Shown: positions 20,236 to 29,935, numbered from the stretch's first letter. The stretch: DNA of 64,000 nucleotides from Jeotgalibacillus soli (GCF_000829435.1 NZ_JXRP01000018.1:558001-622000); one strand, 5' to 3'. The notes: a model not told the origin generated them from the sequence alone. Made by a program: numbers and translations.

Positions 20236-20548
20236 CTAGGATGCTTCAATTGATGTTGACCATTTATCCACTTCATTTAAAAAAGGTTAAAAAGCTAGAC
20301 CTTTCTCTGTTAACGAGTATTCAATTCGAACAGGAGTTTCAGGGGATAATTTTCGTTTTTCGATGCCTTCCTTTTATAGCTCCTTTAATCGTGCAGGAAG
20401 AATTCTCCCACTCTTCCCTACGGAAGATTCACCCGTTCAGAAACGTTGTGGACCAGTAAGCAGCTGATAAATAATAGGCAAATTCTAACGCTTGCTTAAA
20501 ATCGTAATTATTTTTTCAATTTTAGGACAAAGATCATTTATATCGCAT
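20236..20548 (-). pseudogene. HxlR-family regulator (CatR/YodB-like), inactivated
   Basis: The minus strand keeps the HxlR winged-helix order: DINDLCPKIEKIITILSKR, a LPIIYQLLTGPQRF helix, GRILPARLKEL, KEGIEKRKLSPETPVRIEYSLTEKGLAF, and a VDKWSTSIE end. The reading is broken by a frameshift between the ATG (20548) and the first block, and by in-frame TAG, TGA and TAA codons. The Cys in LCP corresponds to the redox-sensing Cys of YodB/CatR. In B. subtilis CatR represses catDE; here the broken gene lies divergent to a catE homologue, so it is most likely the lost repressor of that operon. Confidence 0.78.
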
Positions 20549-20595
20549 CACTCCTATCTTTAAAGTATACGTAAAAATGCTTATAACTAAATTAC

Positions 20596-20642
20596 TTGAC
20601 ACTACTAAGTATAAAAAATATAATAAGTTACATAAAGTAACT
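20596..20642 (+). promoter_or_regulatory. catE promoter and overlapping operator
   Basis: TTGACA (20596-20601) and TATAAT (20619-20624) with a 17-base spacer form a consensus sigma-A promoter. An inverted repeat, AGTTAC-N5-GTAACT at 20626-20642, covers the start of transcription and is a plausible HxlR or MarR-type operator. Confidence 0.75.
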
Positions 20643-20718
20643 AACTTCTTCGCAAAAACAAAGTTACCCATTTGAGTTGATGTTCGGTGGCTTACTATAC
20701 TAGTTAGGAGTGGAAAAT

Positions 20719-21567
20719 ATGACATTACGTAAAGCGCCATATATATTTGTTGGACAAGTTGATTTAAACGTGCAAAATTTGGAACGTTCCCTCACGTTTT
20801 ATCAAAATGTGATTGGATTTCAAGTATTAGAACAAACTAATAACAAAGCTGTTTTAACAGCAGATGGTAAAACACCGTTGTTGGTTATTGAACAACCTGA
20901 TGATGTTATTCCGAAACAGCCCCGTACCACTGGTTTATTCCATTTTGCTCTTCTTTTGCCAAAACGTGCAGACTTGGCAAATGTATTGAAGCATTTAATT
21001 ACCATTCAATATCCAATAGGGGCATCAGATCACATCGTAAGCGAAGCCCTATATTTAAATGATCCTGACGGAAATGGGATTGAGATTTATACCGATCGAC
21101 CTGCATCTACATGGACTTGGCAAGATGGAAAAGTTTCAATGGCAACTGAGCAGCTTAACGCTGAAAATCTCCTTCAGGAAGCAGGAGACGCAGAATTTAA
21201 AGTGTTGCCTGCTGGAACATTAATGGGGCATATTCACTTGCATGTTTCAGAATTAGAAAAAACAGCGGAGTATTATCATGAAGGCCTAGGTTTTGATATT
21301 GTCAATGACACTTACCCGCAAGCTTTATTTGTTTCAACTGGCGGCTACCATCACCATATCGGGTTAAATACATGGAATGGTATAGGGGCATCGACTCCGC
21401 CAGTGAACAGTGTTGGTCTTATTTCCTTTAAGTTAATTTTTCCAAATGAAGAAGCTCGAAAAATTGTGTTAGAACAGCTGGAAAAAATCGGTGCATTCGT
21501 ACAAGAAGAAAATGGAATTATCATTTCAAAAGATCCTTCGGGAAATCAAATTCAACTTTCAGTATAA
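20719..21567 (+). CDS. catE: Catechol-2,3-dioxygenase (CatE-like, VOC family)
   Basis: A 282-residue protein of two vicinal-oxygen-chelate (glyoxalase-fold) modules. Module 1 (about 1-130) shows GQVDLNVQNLERSLTFYQNVIGFQVL and DPDGNGIEIYTDRP. Module 2 (from about 165) shows GHIHLHVSELEKTAEYYHEGLGFD and YHHHIGLN. The metal-binding His/His/Glu set can be seen in the second module. It fits CatE (YfiE) of B. subtilis, which opens catechol rings and belongs to the quinone/thiol-stress response. AGGAG at 20706-20710 favours the ATG at 20719 over GTG at 20710. It is cotranscribed with the nitroreductase 16 bases downstream, and its repressor gene next door is ruined. Confidence 0.85.
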   Translation: MTLRKAPYIFVGQVDLNVQNLERSLTFYQNVIGFQVLEQTNNKAVLTADGKTPLLVIEQPDDVIPKQPRTTGLFHFALLLPKRADLANVLKHLITIQYPIGASDHIVSEALYLNDPDGNGIEIYTDRPASTWTWQDGKVSMATEQLNAENLLQEAGDAEFKVLPAGTLMGHIHLHVSELEKTAEYYHEGLGFDIVNDTYPQALFVSTGGYHHHIGLNTWNGIGASTPPVNSVGLISFKLIFPNEEARKIVLEQLEKIGAFVQEENGIIISKDPSGNQIQLSV

Positions 21568-21583
21568 GAAAGAGGTAACTGAC

Positions 21584-22234
21584 ATGAGCTTATTACAAAA
21601 ATTATTTGGTGAATCAACTGTAAAAGAAGAAAGCAATAAAAAGGATTTCTATCAGGCAATAGAAAATAGACGCTCGATTTACGCGATTAACAATGAAACG
21701 GTTGTTTCAGATGAAAGAATTCACGAAGTGATTAACCATGCAGTAAAGCATACTCCATCTGCTTTTAATTCTCAAAGCGCAAGAGTGGTTGTGCTGCTAG
21801 GAGAAAATCATCATAAATTATGGAGTATCACAACTGAAACGCTGCGCAAAGTTGTTCCAGCTGATCAGTTCGGTCCTACTGAAGAAAAAATGAATTTATT
21901 TGGTGCTGGTTATGGCACGGTTTTATTCTTTGAGGATCAGGAAGTTGTGGAATCCTTACAAGAACAGTTTGCAGCCTATGCGGATAACTTCCCGGTATGG
22001 TCTCAGCAATCTAATGGCATGCTTCAGTTTGTAATTTGGACATCATTGGAGCTTGAAGGGTTTGGAGCATCACTTCAGCACTATAATCCTCTTATTGATG
22101 AAGAAGTGAAAAATCAATGGAATTTACCAAGCAGTTGGAAGCTTACGGCTCAAATGCCGTTTGGTAATCCTACTGCTGCAGCCGGTGGAAAAGAATCTAA
22201 ACCGCTTGACGAGCGCGTTAAAATATTCAAGTAA
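21584..22234 (+). CDS. Nitroreductase-family protein (MhqN/YodC-like)
   Basis: A 216-residue FMN-dependent nitroreductase-fold protein. The opening contains ENRRSIYAINNE, the FMN-phosphate Arg-Arg-Ser motif. TPSAFNSQSARVVVL follows, and the end has PFGNPTAAAGGKESKPLDERV, as in the oxidoreductase group that includes MhqN and YodC. Those enzymes reduce quinones or nitro compounds. A C-terminal EAEAGGKE-like dipeptide-Gly loop is typical. It forms a two-gene operon with the catechol dioxygenase and ends at a strong terminator, which fits aromatic-compound detoxification. Confidence 0.85.
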   Translation: MSLLQKLFGESTVKEESNKKDFYQAIENRRSIYAINNETVVSDERIHEVINHAVKHTPSAFNSQSARVVVLLGENHHKLWSITTETLRKVVPADQFGPTEEKMNLFGAGYGTVLFFEDQEVVESLQEQFAAYADNFPVWSQQSNGMLQFVIWTSLELEGFGASLQHYNPLIDEEVKNQWNLPSSWKLTAQMPFGNPTAAAGGKESKPLDERVKIFK

Positions 22235-22247
22235 ACGTAAGCTATTA

Positions 22248-22280
22248 AAAAACCTGATAGAGCTTTCTATCGGGTTTTTC
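22248..22280 (+). terminator. Terminator of the catE operon
   Basis: AAAACCTGATAGA pairs with TCTATCGGGTTTT (one G-U), followed by TC. Confidence 0.85.
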
Positions 22281-22968
22281 GTGTTTTAAGAAAATACAAA
22301 AGCAGACAAATTTAAACAAGGTTAAACAGCTATTGTTACAATAAAAATGCATTGCCTTCCTCCGCTTTAAATAGTATGTAGGAGCACCATACCATGACTT
22401 CTTGTTCACATAAAAATTCACCCCGTTTGATTTTTAACTTTTCAGAGGTTTTTATAACACCTTCATGATGCTTTCTTCTCTTTTAAGCCTTTCATCTTCG
22501 ATTCTGGATAAATGACTAGTCAAGTATCAATATTTTAGGAGCTAATTCAAGTCAAGTTCCATTCGCTTCCATTGCATGGACCTCCACAATTTCAATGCCG
22601 GCTTTATCAGACCAAGATGATTCCGCTATTTGATGATTATCTACAAAAACAGCTACTTTTGCTATTTGGTAATCATGTTAATACCTTCGAATTTTAAGTT
22701 GTGTATTCAAAATAGCTATTTTTATTATTCTGTTCCTAATATCTAAGAAAGTAAGAATGAATGTTTGAACTGAATGGATGGGAAAACGCTACTCAATCCC
22801 TTTTGAAAGTTAATGAGTTGATTTACTTACTTAATGCAGTAAAAAAACTTTTAAGATGAATGATAGTTCGACATTTTTTTGAAAAGGTTTTGTGTAAAAT
22901 GTTTTCGATTAGCTATATTGTAAAATTCTCAGTACTGAATTAAAAAATCTAAATAAAGGTATGGTGGC
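22281..22968. other. Intergenic stretch with a faint minus-strand relic
   Basis: No gene is supported. On the minus strand near 22560-22680 a protein-like piece, AKVAVFVDNHQIAESSWSDK then AGIEIVEVHAMEANGT, ends in a stop with no start or ribosome site; it may be a remnant of a lost gene of unknown family. Nothing else was seen. Confidence 0.3.
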
Positions 22969-24243
22969 GTGATGATTTTTGCAACAAAGGATTTACTGGT
23001 AAATTTCTTATTTATTATTCTGCCATTACTGCTGGTGCAAACGTTTTCTTTATTGAAATATAAATATCGAATTGAAGAATTGAAAAAATGGATATTTTTG
23101 ATTGTTCCTGCAATATCTATTATTTTGTGTATGCTTTTTCCGATTGCAATTGATGATCAATATATCTGGGATCTTCGTGCGATTCCATTTATTATTGGTG
23201 GTTTATATGGAGGCTATAAATTAGGTGGGATTTTATTGGCCATTATATTAGTCGTTCGTTTTCTATTAGGAGGCGATGGATTTTATGTCATTGTATTTTC
23301 ATACTCCATTCTCTTTCTACTACTTTTAACCATTTCAAAATATTATTTAAAACTGACATTAATTCAAAAACTATTAGCTTGTTGTTCGCTAATCTTCGTT
23401 TCAATTGTGACTAAACTTATTTTTTTGGAGCTGTTTTTTGATGTAGCAATGGACATATTTATATGGTCGCAATATATTGCATCAAATGTTATATGTATGT
23501 TCTTTACTACAATTCTATGGGAGGTTATTCGAACAAATTTAGAAGTACTAGAAAAGATAATAAAAGCGGAGAAACTAGAGACTGTAAGTCATCTTGCAGC
23601 CAGTATATCTCATGAGGTTCGGAATCCACTTACTATTACGAGAGGCTTTGTTCAACTGTTATCCGATGAAGATACGAGTAAAAATTCGAGAGAAAGATAC
23701 ATTGGAATAGCGCTTGAAGAATTAGATCGTGCAACAGAAATCATTAATGATTATTTGACATTTGCAAGGCCGGTCCTTGAAAAGAAAGAAAAAATAAATG
23801 TACTTGATGAGATTGTACATACAGTCAAGATTATTATTCCCTTTGCAAATATGAATGGAGTTAATGTTCGATTCCCTTTAATAAATAATGCAAATATATT
23901 TGTAATTGGAGAAAGAAAAAAGTTTCAGCAATGCTTAATTAATATATTAAAAAATGGTGTTGAATCTATGCAAAAAGGTGGAGAATTGGAAATTGATCTA
24001 ACCAGTCTGCACCCTTATATACAAATAAATATTCGTGACGAAGGAAAGGGTATGACGCAGGAACAAATTAACCGGCTTGGCGAGCCTTATTTTACAACAA
24101 AAGAAAAGGGGACGGGCCTCGGAATGATGGTTTCATACAGTATTATACGCGGTATGGAGGGGGAAATTGATGTAGAGAGTCAGGAAGGGAAAGGGACTTG
24201 TTTTTCTATTAAATTACCAATCGTCCATTCTCAGATTGGGTAG
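22969..24243 (+). CDS. Membrane sensor histidine kinase (KinB/5TM-type)
   Basis: A 424-residue kinase. Residues 1-185 hold about six membrane helices with the DLRAIPFIIGGLYGGYKLGG stretch typical of 5TMR-LYT sensors. The HisKA region has phospho-His215 in SHEVRNPLT. The HATPase domain shows N-box NILKNGVES, G1 DEGKGM, the F-box YFTTKEKGTGLG, and G2. This is the architecture of B. subtilis KinB and relatives. There is no response-regulator gene next to it, as usual for kinases that feed the Spo0F/Spo0A phosphorelay; that role is inferred. The start could be GTG 22969 or ATG 22972. Confidence 0.85.
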   Translation: MMIFATKDLLVNFLFIILPLLLVQTFSLLKYKYRIEELKKWIFLIVPAISIILCMLFPIAIDDQYIWDLRAIPFIIGGLYGGYKLGGILLAIILVVRFLLGGDGFYVIVFSYSILFLLLLTISKYYLKLTLIQKLLACCSLIFVSIVTKLIFLELFFDVAMDIFIWSQYIASNVICMFFTTILWEVIRTNLEVLEKIIKAEKLETVSHLAASISHEVRNPLTITRGFVQLLSDEDTSKNSRERYIGIALEELDRATEIINDYLTFARPVLEKKEKINVLDEIVHTVKIIIPFANMNGVNVRFPLINNANIFVIGERKKFQQCLINILKNGVESMQKGGELEIDLTSLHPYIQINIRDEGKGMTQEQINRLGEPYFTTKEKGTGLGMMVSYSIIRGMEGEIDVESQEGKGTCFSIKLPIVHSQIG

Positions 24244-24412
24244 CGAGGATGCAAATATTGAGTCTATTCCGACATGGTGATTGTTCTTAATAATGAACAA
24301 ACGAAATGACTTTAACCATAATGTTTTTAGATAGGAAAGGAGAAAAAGCTAGATAATTGGTAAAATCATTCACTGGTTTGATAGATGCAAAGATTATTTT
24401 AAGAGAAATAGT

Positions 24413-24441
24413 TTGACATGCATTCTCACAAGGTTTAATAT
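24413..24441 (+). promoter_or_regulatory. Promoter of the S-box transcript
   Basis: TTGACA, 17 bases, TAATAT. Initiation would be near 24448, just before the riboswitch. Confidence 0.6.
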
Positions 24442-24465
24442 TTGTATAAATTAAATATTCTAAAT

Positions 24466-24620
24466 TTCTATCTAGAGAGGTGGAGGGACAGGCCCTGTGA
24501 AATCTCGGCAACAGCATTTTGACTGTGCCAATTCCTGCAAGTTTTACTTGGAAGATAGGAGGAGCAGATTTATTTTATTGTTTTATATGATAAAACCTCT
24601 TCCTTGGAAGAGGTTTTTTC
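24466..24620 (+). promoter_or_regulatory. SAM-I (S-box) riboswitch with terminator
   Basis: GAGAGGTGGAGGGACAGGCC and the following TGAAATCTCGGCAACA are the hallmark S-box core; CTATC near 24468 and GATAG near 24554 close helix P1. The expression platform ends in AAAACCTCTTCC paired with GGAAGAGGTTTT (24592-24617) plus a T run. High S-adenosylmethionine should cause termination ahead of the methionine synthase-like gene 50 bases downstream. Confidence 0.95.
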
Positions 24621-24670
24621 TTTTATGCTGATTTTTTTAGCACATATTTTGATTGAGGGAGTTGTATTCA

Positions 24671-25774
24671 TTGGTAAATTCAATTGCAAAAAAGACATTT
24701 CGGGCTGATCAGGTAGGGAGCTTACTTCGCTCTGAGAGAATAAAAGAAGCACGATTAAAAAAGGCATCAGGTACGATAACAGCTGAGCAGCTTCGTGAGA
24801 TTGAAAACGAAGAAATTATTCGCATTGTTGAAAAGCAAAAACAAGCAGGACTTCAGGCTGTTACAGATGGTGAATTCCGCAGAGCATGGTGGCATTTTGA
24901 TTTTTTAGAAGAGCTTGATGGTGTCGAAGGCTATGACACAGACAATGGAATCCAATTCCATCAAAAACAAACAAAATCTCGTGCAATTAAAGTAACAGGG
25001 AAATTAGATTTCACCAATCATCCAATGATTGAAGATTACAAATTTTTACATAGTATTGCAGGTGATGCTACGGCGAAAATGACGATTCCAAGCCCAAGCA
25101 TGCTTCATTTTAGAGGCGAAATTGATAAAAATGTATACAGTGATGAAAAAGAGTTCTTTAGCGACTTAGCCCATACATATAAAAAAGCGATTCAAGCTTT
25201 TTATGATGCGGGCTGCCGTTATTTGCAGCTGGACGATACATCATGGGCTTACTTTTGTTCAGATGAGCAACGTGAGCAGGTAAAGAAACGTGGATACGAT
25301 CCTGATGAACTGATTGCTCTTTACGCAAAAACAATTAATGAAGCAGTGGCGGATCGCCCGGATGATTTGAAAATAACCATGCATATTTGCCGTGGTAACT
25401 TCAGATCAACATGGATTTCATCCGGTGGCTATGAACCAATTGCAGAAACAATCTTTGGAGGACTAAATATTGACGGCTTCTTCCTTGAATACGACAATGA
25501 CCGTTCCGGTGGGTTTGAACCCCTTCGATTTGTCAAAAGATCAGATTTACAAATTGTTTTAGGACTTGTTACATCAAAATACGGTGAACTTGAAGAGGCG
25601 GAGGTTATTAAGAACCGTATTAAAGAGGCAGCTAAGTATATTGATGTAAATCAGCTTTGTTTAAGCCCACAGTGCGGATTTGCTTCAACGGAGGAAGGGA
25701 ATTTGCTTACCGAAGAACAGCAATGGGACAAGCTGGGTCACGTTGTCGGGATTGCCGAAGATGTGTGGAAATAA
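24671..25774 (+). CDS. Methionine synthase-like protein (YxjG/YxjH family)
   Basis: A 367-residue protein of the cobalamin-independent methionine synthase C-terminal fold (MetE_C). It opens with KKTFRADQVGSLLRSERIKEARLKK and carries TDGEFRR, YLQLDDTSWAYF, a zinc-site HICRGNFRS and LSPQCGFASTEEGN. YxjG and YxjH are thought to remethylate homocysteine or related thiols, and both are S-box controlled in B. subtilis, which fits the riboswitch here. GAGGGAG at 24655-24661 is 9 bases before TTG 24671, preferred to a TTG six codons upstream that overlaps that site. Confidence 0.9.
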   Translation: MVNSIAKKTFRADQVGSLLRSERIKEARLKKASGTITAEQLREIENEEIIRIVEKQKQAGLQAVTDGEFRRAWWHFDFLEELDGVEGYDTDNGIQFHQKQTKSRAIKVTGKLDFTNHPMIEDYKFLHSIAGDATAKMTIPSPSMLHFRGEIDKNVYSDEKEFFSDLAHTYKKAIQAFYDAGCRYLQLDDTSWAYFCSDEQREQVKKRGYDPDELIALYAKTINEAVADRPDDLKITMHICRGNFRSTWISSGGYEPIAETIFGGLNIDGFFLEYDNDRSGGFEPLRFVKRSDLQIVLGLVTSKYGELEEAEVIKNRIKEAAKYIDVNQLCLSPQCGFASTEEGNLLTEEQQWDKLGHVVGIAEDVWK

Positions 25775-25832
25775 GATTCACTAACTTTAAGTGAAAAATG
25801 TGTTGCGCATTATACAAAGGAGTGAAACTATC

Positions 25833-27335
25833 ATGTCAAACGTTATCAATGAAAATAAACGTTCTCAAACAGCTGTTTCAAAATATGAAACATTGAATAA
25901 AAGCTATATAAACGGTGAGTGGGTAGAAGGAAAAAGTCAAAGAAGTATTGATATTACGGATCCATATGACCAGTCAGTTATTACGACAGTTAAGCCGGCA
26001 AATGTAGACCAAATCAAGCAGGCATTTGAAGCAGCAAAAAAAGCACAAAAGGATTGGGCAAAATCAACATCAAAACAAAGAAAAGAAGTTCTGCAGAAAG
26101 TAAAGGAATATATTGAACGGAATAAAGAAGAAATTATCAAAATTATAACTCGTGAATCGGGCGGTACTGCATTAAAAGCGAATTTAGAAATCATCATTAC
26201 GCTTGATGAATTACAGGAAGCACAAAAAATGGTCAATGAAGTTTATGTGCCAAAAGAATACCCTTCATTCATACCTGGTAAAGTAAATAAGGTGTATCGT
26301 TTACCACTTGGAGTTATTACATCCATTACTCCGTTTAATTTTCCAATGAATCTGGGGGCAAGAACGATTTTTCCTGCGATTGCACTTGGGAATAGTGTCG
26401 TTCATAAACCAGACCTGCAAACAGGGATTACGGGCGGTCAAATTTACGCAAAAGCGTTTGAAGAAGCAGGTCTGCCAGCAGGTGTATTTAATTCGATTTT
26501 AACGGATTTAGAAGAATCAGGAGATGAATTTCTAACAAATCCGAATTCTCCTTTTATCAGCTTCACTGGCTCAACTGCTGTTGGAAGACATATTGGTAAG
26601 GTTGCAGGAGAGCACTTAAAGCATCTTGCACTTGAGCTTGGCGGCAATAGTCCTGTTGTAGTACTTAGCGATGCGGATGTGGATCGAGCAGTTAAAGCGG
26701 CGGTATACGGCAAATACGTTCATAATGGACAAATCTGCATGAGTACGAACCGTATTATTGTTCAAAGAGACGTGTACAACGAATTTGTTGAAAAATTTGT
26801 AGCACAGGTTAAAGGATTAAAAGTTGGTGACCCAAAAAATCCCGAAACAAATATTGGTCCGGTTATTAATGAACGTCAGGCTGATAAAATTGTTGGCTTT
26901 ATCGAACAAGCGAAAAAAGACGGCTTAACTGTTGCACTTGAAGGAAAACGTGAAGGAAATGTGATACATCCTTATGTGTTTACAGATGTTCCAAATAATT
27001 CAACACTTGCTCAAACCGAGATATTCGGTCCCGTTGCACAAATCATTCCTGCTGAAAGTGACGAAGAGGCGATTGAATTTGCCAACGCTACACAATATGG
27101 ATTATCCTCTGCTATTTTCACAAGCGATCTTGAAAGAGCAGAAAAACTAGCACTTGAAGTTGAAGCGGGCATGACGCATGTAAACGATATAACCGTTCAA
27201 GCAGAGGCAAATGTGGCTTTTGGGGGAGTTAAAGCAAGTGGACTCGGACGATTCGGCCATGAATGGATTGCGGAAGAAATGACCATCACGAAATGGATTT
27301 CTGTTCAAAAGGGTGCACGTCAATATCCTTTTTAA
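25833..27335 (+). CDS. NAD(P)-dependent aldehyde dehydrogenase (YfmT-like)
   Basis: A 500-residue aldehyde dehydrogenase superfamily enzyme. Catalytic residues are visible: general base Glu268 in LELGGNSP and nucleophile Cys302 in NGQICMSTN. The cofactor loop FTGSTAVG is at 244-251 and the FNFP oxyanion Asn is in TPFNFPMN. Among Bacillus paralogues it most resembles YfmT, a benzaldehyde/vanillin dehydrogenase. AAAGGAG about 10 bases before the ATG supports the start; an earlier in-frame codon has none. It lies 58 bases after the S-box controlled gene with no terminator between, so it may be partly cotranscribed. Confidence 0.9.
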   Translation: MSNVINENKRSQTAVSKYETLNKSYINGEWVEGKSQRSIDITDPYDQSVITTVKPANVDQIKQAFEAAKKAQKDWAKSTSKQRKEVLQKVKEYIERNKEEIIKIITRESGGTALKANLEIIITLDELQEAQKMVNEVYVPKEYPSFIPGKVNKVYRLPLGVITSITPFNFPMNLGARTIFPAIALGNSVVHKPDLQTGITGGQIYAKAFEEAGLPAGVFNSILTDLEESGDEFLTNPNSPFISFTGSTAVGRHIGKVAGEHLKHLALELGGNSPVVVLSDADVDRAVKAAVYGKYVHNGQICMSTNRIIVQRDVYNEFVEKFVAQVKGLKVGDPKNPETNIGPVINERQADKIVGFIEQAKKDGLTVALEGKREGNVIHPYVFTDVPNNSTLAQTEIFGPVAQIIPAESDEEAIEFANATQYGLSSAIFTSDLERAEKLALEVEAGMTHVNDITVQAEANVAFGGVKASGLGRFGHEWIAEEMTITKWISVQKGARQYPF

Positions 27336-27406
27336 TCACCGATTCCATTAAAATTTTTTAAATCCATTAATAAAAGAACTTCGATATACAAAGGAGGTTT
27401 TTAGCG

Positions 27407-27619
27407 TTGCTGCAATTTTGGTTTGAATATGAAATTCCGTCCATCAATAAGAAGGGGGACTGGAGTTATAATGGTCTAACGGAAGAAGATGCCAGGAAAG
27501 GTGTTCAAGAACGAATTGCCGATTTTGAAATGGTTGAAGTAGAAGATGTTTATGTAGGAAATGTAAAAAGAACATCAAACGCTAAAGACAGCTTTTATGA
27601 GTGTGAAGGATGCACTTGA
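27407..27619 (+). CDS. Small hypothetical protein (70 aa)
   Basis: A 70-residue acidic protein (LLQFWFEYEIPSINKKGDWS at the start, SFYECEGCT at the end) with a closing Cys-x-x-Cys. AAAGGAGG about 8 bases before the TTG makes the start convincing. No family was recognised. It follows the aldehyde dehydrogenase by 70 bases and ends at a shared bidirectional terminator. Confidence 0.6.
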   Translation: MLQFWFEYEIPSINKKGDWSYNGLTEEDARKGVQERIADFEMVEVEDVYVGNVKRTSNAKDSFYECEGCT

Positions 27620-27650
27620 TTTTCTGAAAATTGTTATAGACGAATTAATG

Positions 27651-27693
27651 AAAATACCCCTTATCCAGTTTGTATAGGATGAGGGGTATTTTT
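27651..27693. terminator. Bidirectional terminator
   Basis: AAAATACCCC and following bases pair with GGGGTATTTT; the stem extends through TCC/GGA. It lies between two convergent genes. Confidence 0.85.
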
Positions 27694-27700
27694 GAGCTGG

Positions 27701-28330
27701 TTATGTAGCTTTCGTTTTAAATAAGCTGACAGCCATAGCAATGAATACAATGCCAGTTATTTTATTTAATAGCATTCCAGCTGTCGCGTTATTTCTAATT
27801 TTCTTCGTCGTTAATGAAGAAAAGTAAGCAATTGCTAAGCACCATACCCCCGCTGTGAATGTAAATGTAAGCCCCAAAATAATAAAGGGAATAGGACTTG
27901 CTGTACCGGGGTTAATAAATTGTGGTAGAAATGCAATAAAAAATAAAGCAACCTTTGGGTTTGTAATATTGGTAATCATTCCTTGAATGAAGATTTTTCT
28001 TTTTGTAAATTCAGTAGGGATGGATCTATTTTCTTTTTTCAAAGACTTAGTGATTATCATGTTTAGACCAAGATAAACTAAATATATTGCTCCAATGATT
28101 TTAATGGCATTAAATAATAGCACAGAATTCATTAAAATAATTGATAAACCAAACGCAGCTAACAAGGTATGGAAAATAGTACCTGTCGTAATTCCGAGTG
28201 CTGAAAAAACACCTGCTTGTCTGCCCTGTGAAATAGTCCTACTCACAATATACATCGTATCAGTACCAGGTGTGAGATTTAGCAGAAGTGCTGTCATTAA
28301 GAATAACTCAAAATTAATAATACCAAACAA
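27701..28330 (-). CDS. LysE/RhtB-family amino-acid exporter
   Basis: A 209-residue protein of about six membrane helices. The N-terminal LLNLTPGTDTMYIVSRTISQG segment is the LysE/RhtB family signature, and a second hallmark is GMITNITNPKVALFFIAFLPQF. The family exports amino acids or homoserine lactones with proton exchange; the substrate is unknown. GAGGTG (minus strand, about 28339-28344) sits six bases before TTG 28330, which is chosen over a GTG inside the ribosome site. Confidence 0.85.
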   Translation of the reverse strand: MFGIINFELFLMTALLLNLTPGTDTMYIVSRTISQGRQAGVFSALGITTGTIFHTLLAAFGLSIILMNSVLLFNAIKIIGAIYLVYLGLNMIITKSLKKENRSIPTEFTKRKIFIQGMITNITNPKVALFFIAFLPQFINPGTASPIPFIILGLTFTFTAGVWCLAIAYFSSLTTKKIRNNATAGMLLNKITGIVFIAMAVSLFKTKAT

Positions 28331-28542
28331 AGATAACACCTCGATTTATTATTCTGAAAATGATCAGCTCTCTTATAATGTATATCATATTTTTCAAAAT
28401 TTGTGTATAGCTTAATTCTGTTAGTATAGAAAATTCAATAAAAATCTCAATTATTGAAAATAAGAGTCTAAATGCCTATCAATCTTTATTGCATCCCAAC
28501 ATTTAATAAAGTAAATATCTTTATGAATAAGGATGAGTGAGA

Positions 28543-28701
28543 ATGGCGAAAAGATATCGAGGAAAATCATTAAAAAAGCTACCTTCAAAAGGGAGAGGAC
28601 AATGCCCGCTATGTGCAAAAAAAAGAATCAAACTATTATATGCACATAAAACAGATTCCAATGTTTTAATCAAGGTATGTAAAAACTGTCGAAATAAATA
28701 A
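28543..28701 (+). CDS. Small zinc-ribbon protein (52 aa)
   Basis: A 52-residue basic peptide with two CxxC knuckles, CPLC at 21-24 and CKNC at 46-49, separated by 21 residues, a layout for one zinc ion. The head is Lys/Arg-rich (MAKRYRGKSLKKLPSKGRGQ), resembling small ribosome-associated zinc-ribbon proteins, but no named family was matched. AAGGATGAG precedes the ATG at a fair distance. Confidence 0.55.
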   Translation: MAKRYRGKSLKKLPSKGRGQCPLCAKKRIKLLYAHKTDSNVLIKVCKNCRNK

Positions 28702-28999
28702 AGTATAAAATTGAAATTTTTTTGGAATTAAACGATCCAAAAAGCATATCAATAGATATGAACGCTATTTACAAAATGAAAAAAGATTTAAAAAATATAA
28801 CCAATAAATAAACCACTAAGCTTCTCACATGGGTAGCTTAGTTTTCTGCTGAGAGAGGGTATAAATATTGATTTATCGAGTAAATGTTGATTAAATAATT
28901 GTACCATTTCTTTTTTTTGATGGTTAATTACATGATGTATGGACAATCCTGTAAGATTAATTGATTCCAACGGAAAAACAAGATCAAGGGGGAACTGAT

Positions 29000-29935
29000 G
29001 TGGTTAAGATCACAACAAAGGCAATTATTGAACAGTTTAATCTTGAGCTTGTTAGTGGTGAAGAAGGAATCGATCGTCCTGTTACAACGAGCGATATTTC
29101 TAGACCAGGTTTAGAAATGGCCGGATATTTTAACTACTATCCTGCTAGACGAATTCAACTAATAGGGCTCTCGGAAATGTCTTTTTTTGAACTCTTGTCT
29201 GTAAAAGAACGAAAGGAAAGAATGTTAAAGCTTTGTACACTTACTACACCTGGGTTTATTATATCAAGCAATAATAAGGTTCCCGAAGAGTTAATAGAGG
29301 CATCAGAGTATAGCCAGGTCCCCGTAATGAGAACGCCGATGAAAACAACACGTTTTTTGAGCCGTTTAACGAATTATTTAGAAAGCAAACTAGCATTGAC
29401 AACAGCTATTCATGGAGTGCTAGTGGACATATATGGTGTTGGCGTTCTGATTACGGGAAAAAGCGGGGTAGGCAAAAGTGAAACGGCTCTGGAGCTCGTT
29501 AAGAGAGGGCACAGGTTGGTTACAGATGATAGTGTTGAAATTAGGCAAGAAGATGTAAATAACCTTATTGGCAGTTCACCTGAATTGATTGAGCATCTAC
29601 TCGAAATTCGAGGTCTCGGTATTATTAATGTAATGACTTTATTTGGTGCAGGTGCTGTTCGAAGCAATAAAAAAATTTCCCTTGTCATTGACCTTGAAGT
29701 ATGGGATCAAAACAAGGATTATGATTTGCTTGGGTTAGATGAATCAAAGATCAAAATCATGGATTCTGAAGTGACAAAGATCACATTACCTGTCCAGCCT
29801 GGAAGAAACCTTGCCGTCATTATTGAAGTAGCGGCAATGGATTTTCGCTTGAAGAAAATGGGGATTAATTCAGCTGAACAGTTCGCAAATCGATTGGCAA
29901 AGGCAATTATGGACGAACAGAAAGAAGTAAAATAA
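29000..29935 (+). CDS. hprK: HPr kinase/phosphorylase
   Basis: A 311-residue HprK. The N-terminal domain (about 1-130) includes [21 protein letters not shown]. The catalytic domain has Walker A GKSGVGKS near residues 153-160 and the family signature [10 protein letters not shown]. HprK phosphorylates HPr at Ser46 at high fructose-1,6-bisphosphate, allowing HPr to act with CcpA, and removes the phosphate when sugars are scarce. AAGGGGG upstream supports GTG 29000 and the normal family length; a longer frame starting 13 codons earlier lacks support. In most Bacillus genomes hprK is followed by lgt; here it is followed by a convergent small gene. Confidence 0.92.
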   Translation: MVKITTKAIIEQFNLELVSGEEGIDRPVTTSDISRPGLEMAGYFNYYPARRIQLIGLSEMSFFELLSVKERKERMLKLCTLTTPGFIISSNNKVPEELIEASEYSQVPVMRTPMKTTRFLSRLTNYLESKLALTTAIHGVLVDIYGVGVLITGKSGVGKSETALELVKRGHRLVTDDSVEIRQEDVNNLIGSSPELIEHLLEIRGLGIINVMTLFGAGAVRSNKKISLVIDLEVWDQNKDYDLLGLDESKIKIMDSEVTKITLPVQPGRNLAVIIEVAAMDFRLKKMGINSAEQFANRLAKAIMDEQKEVK

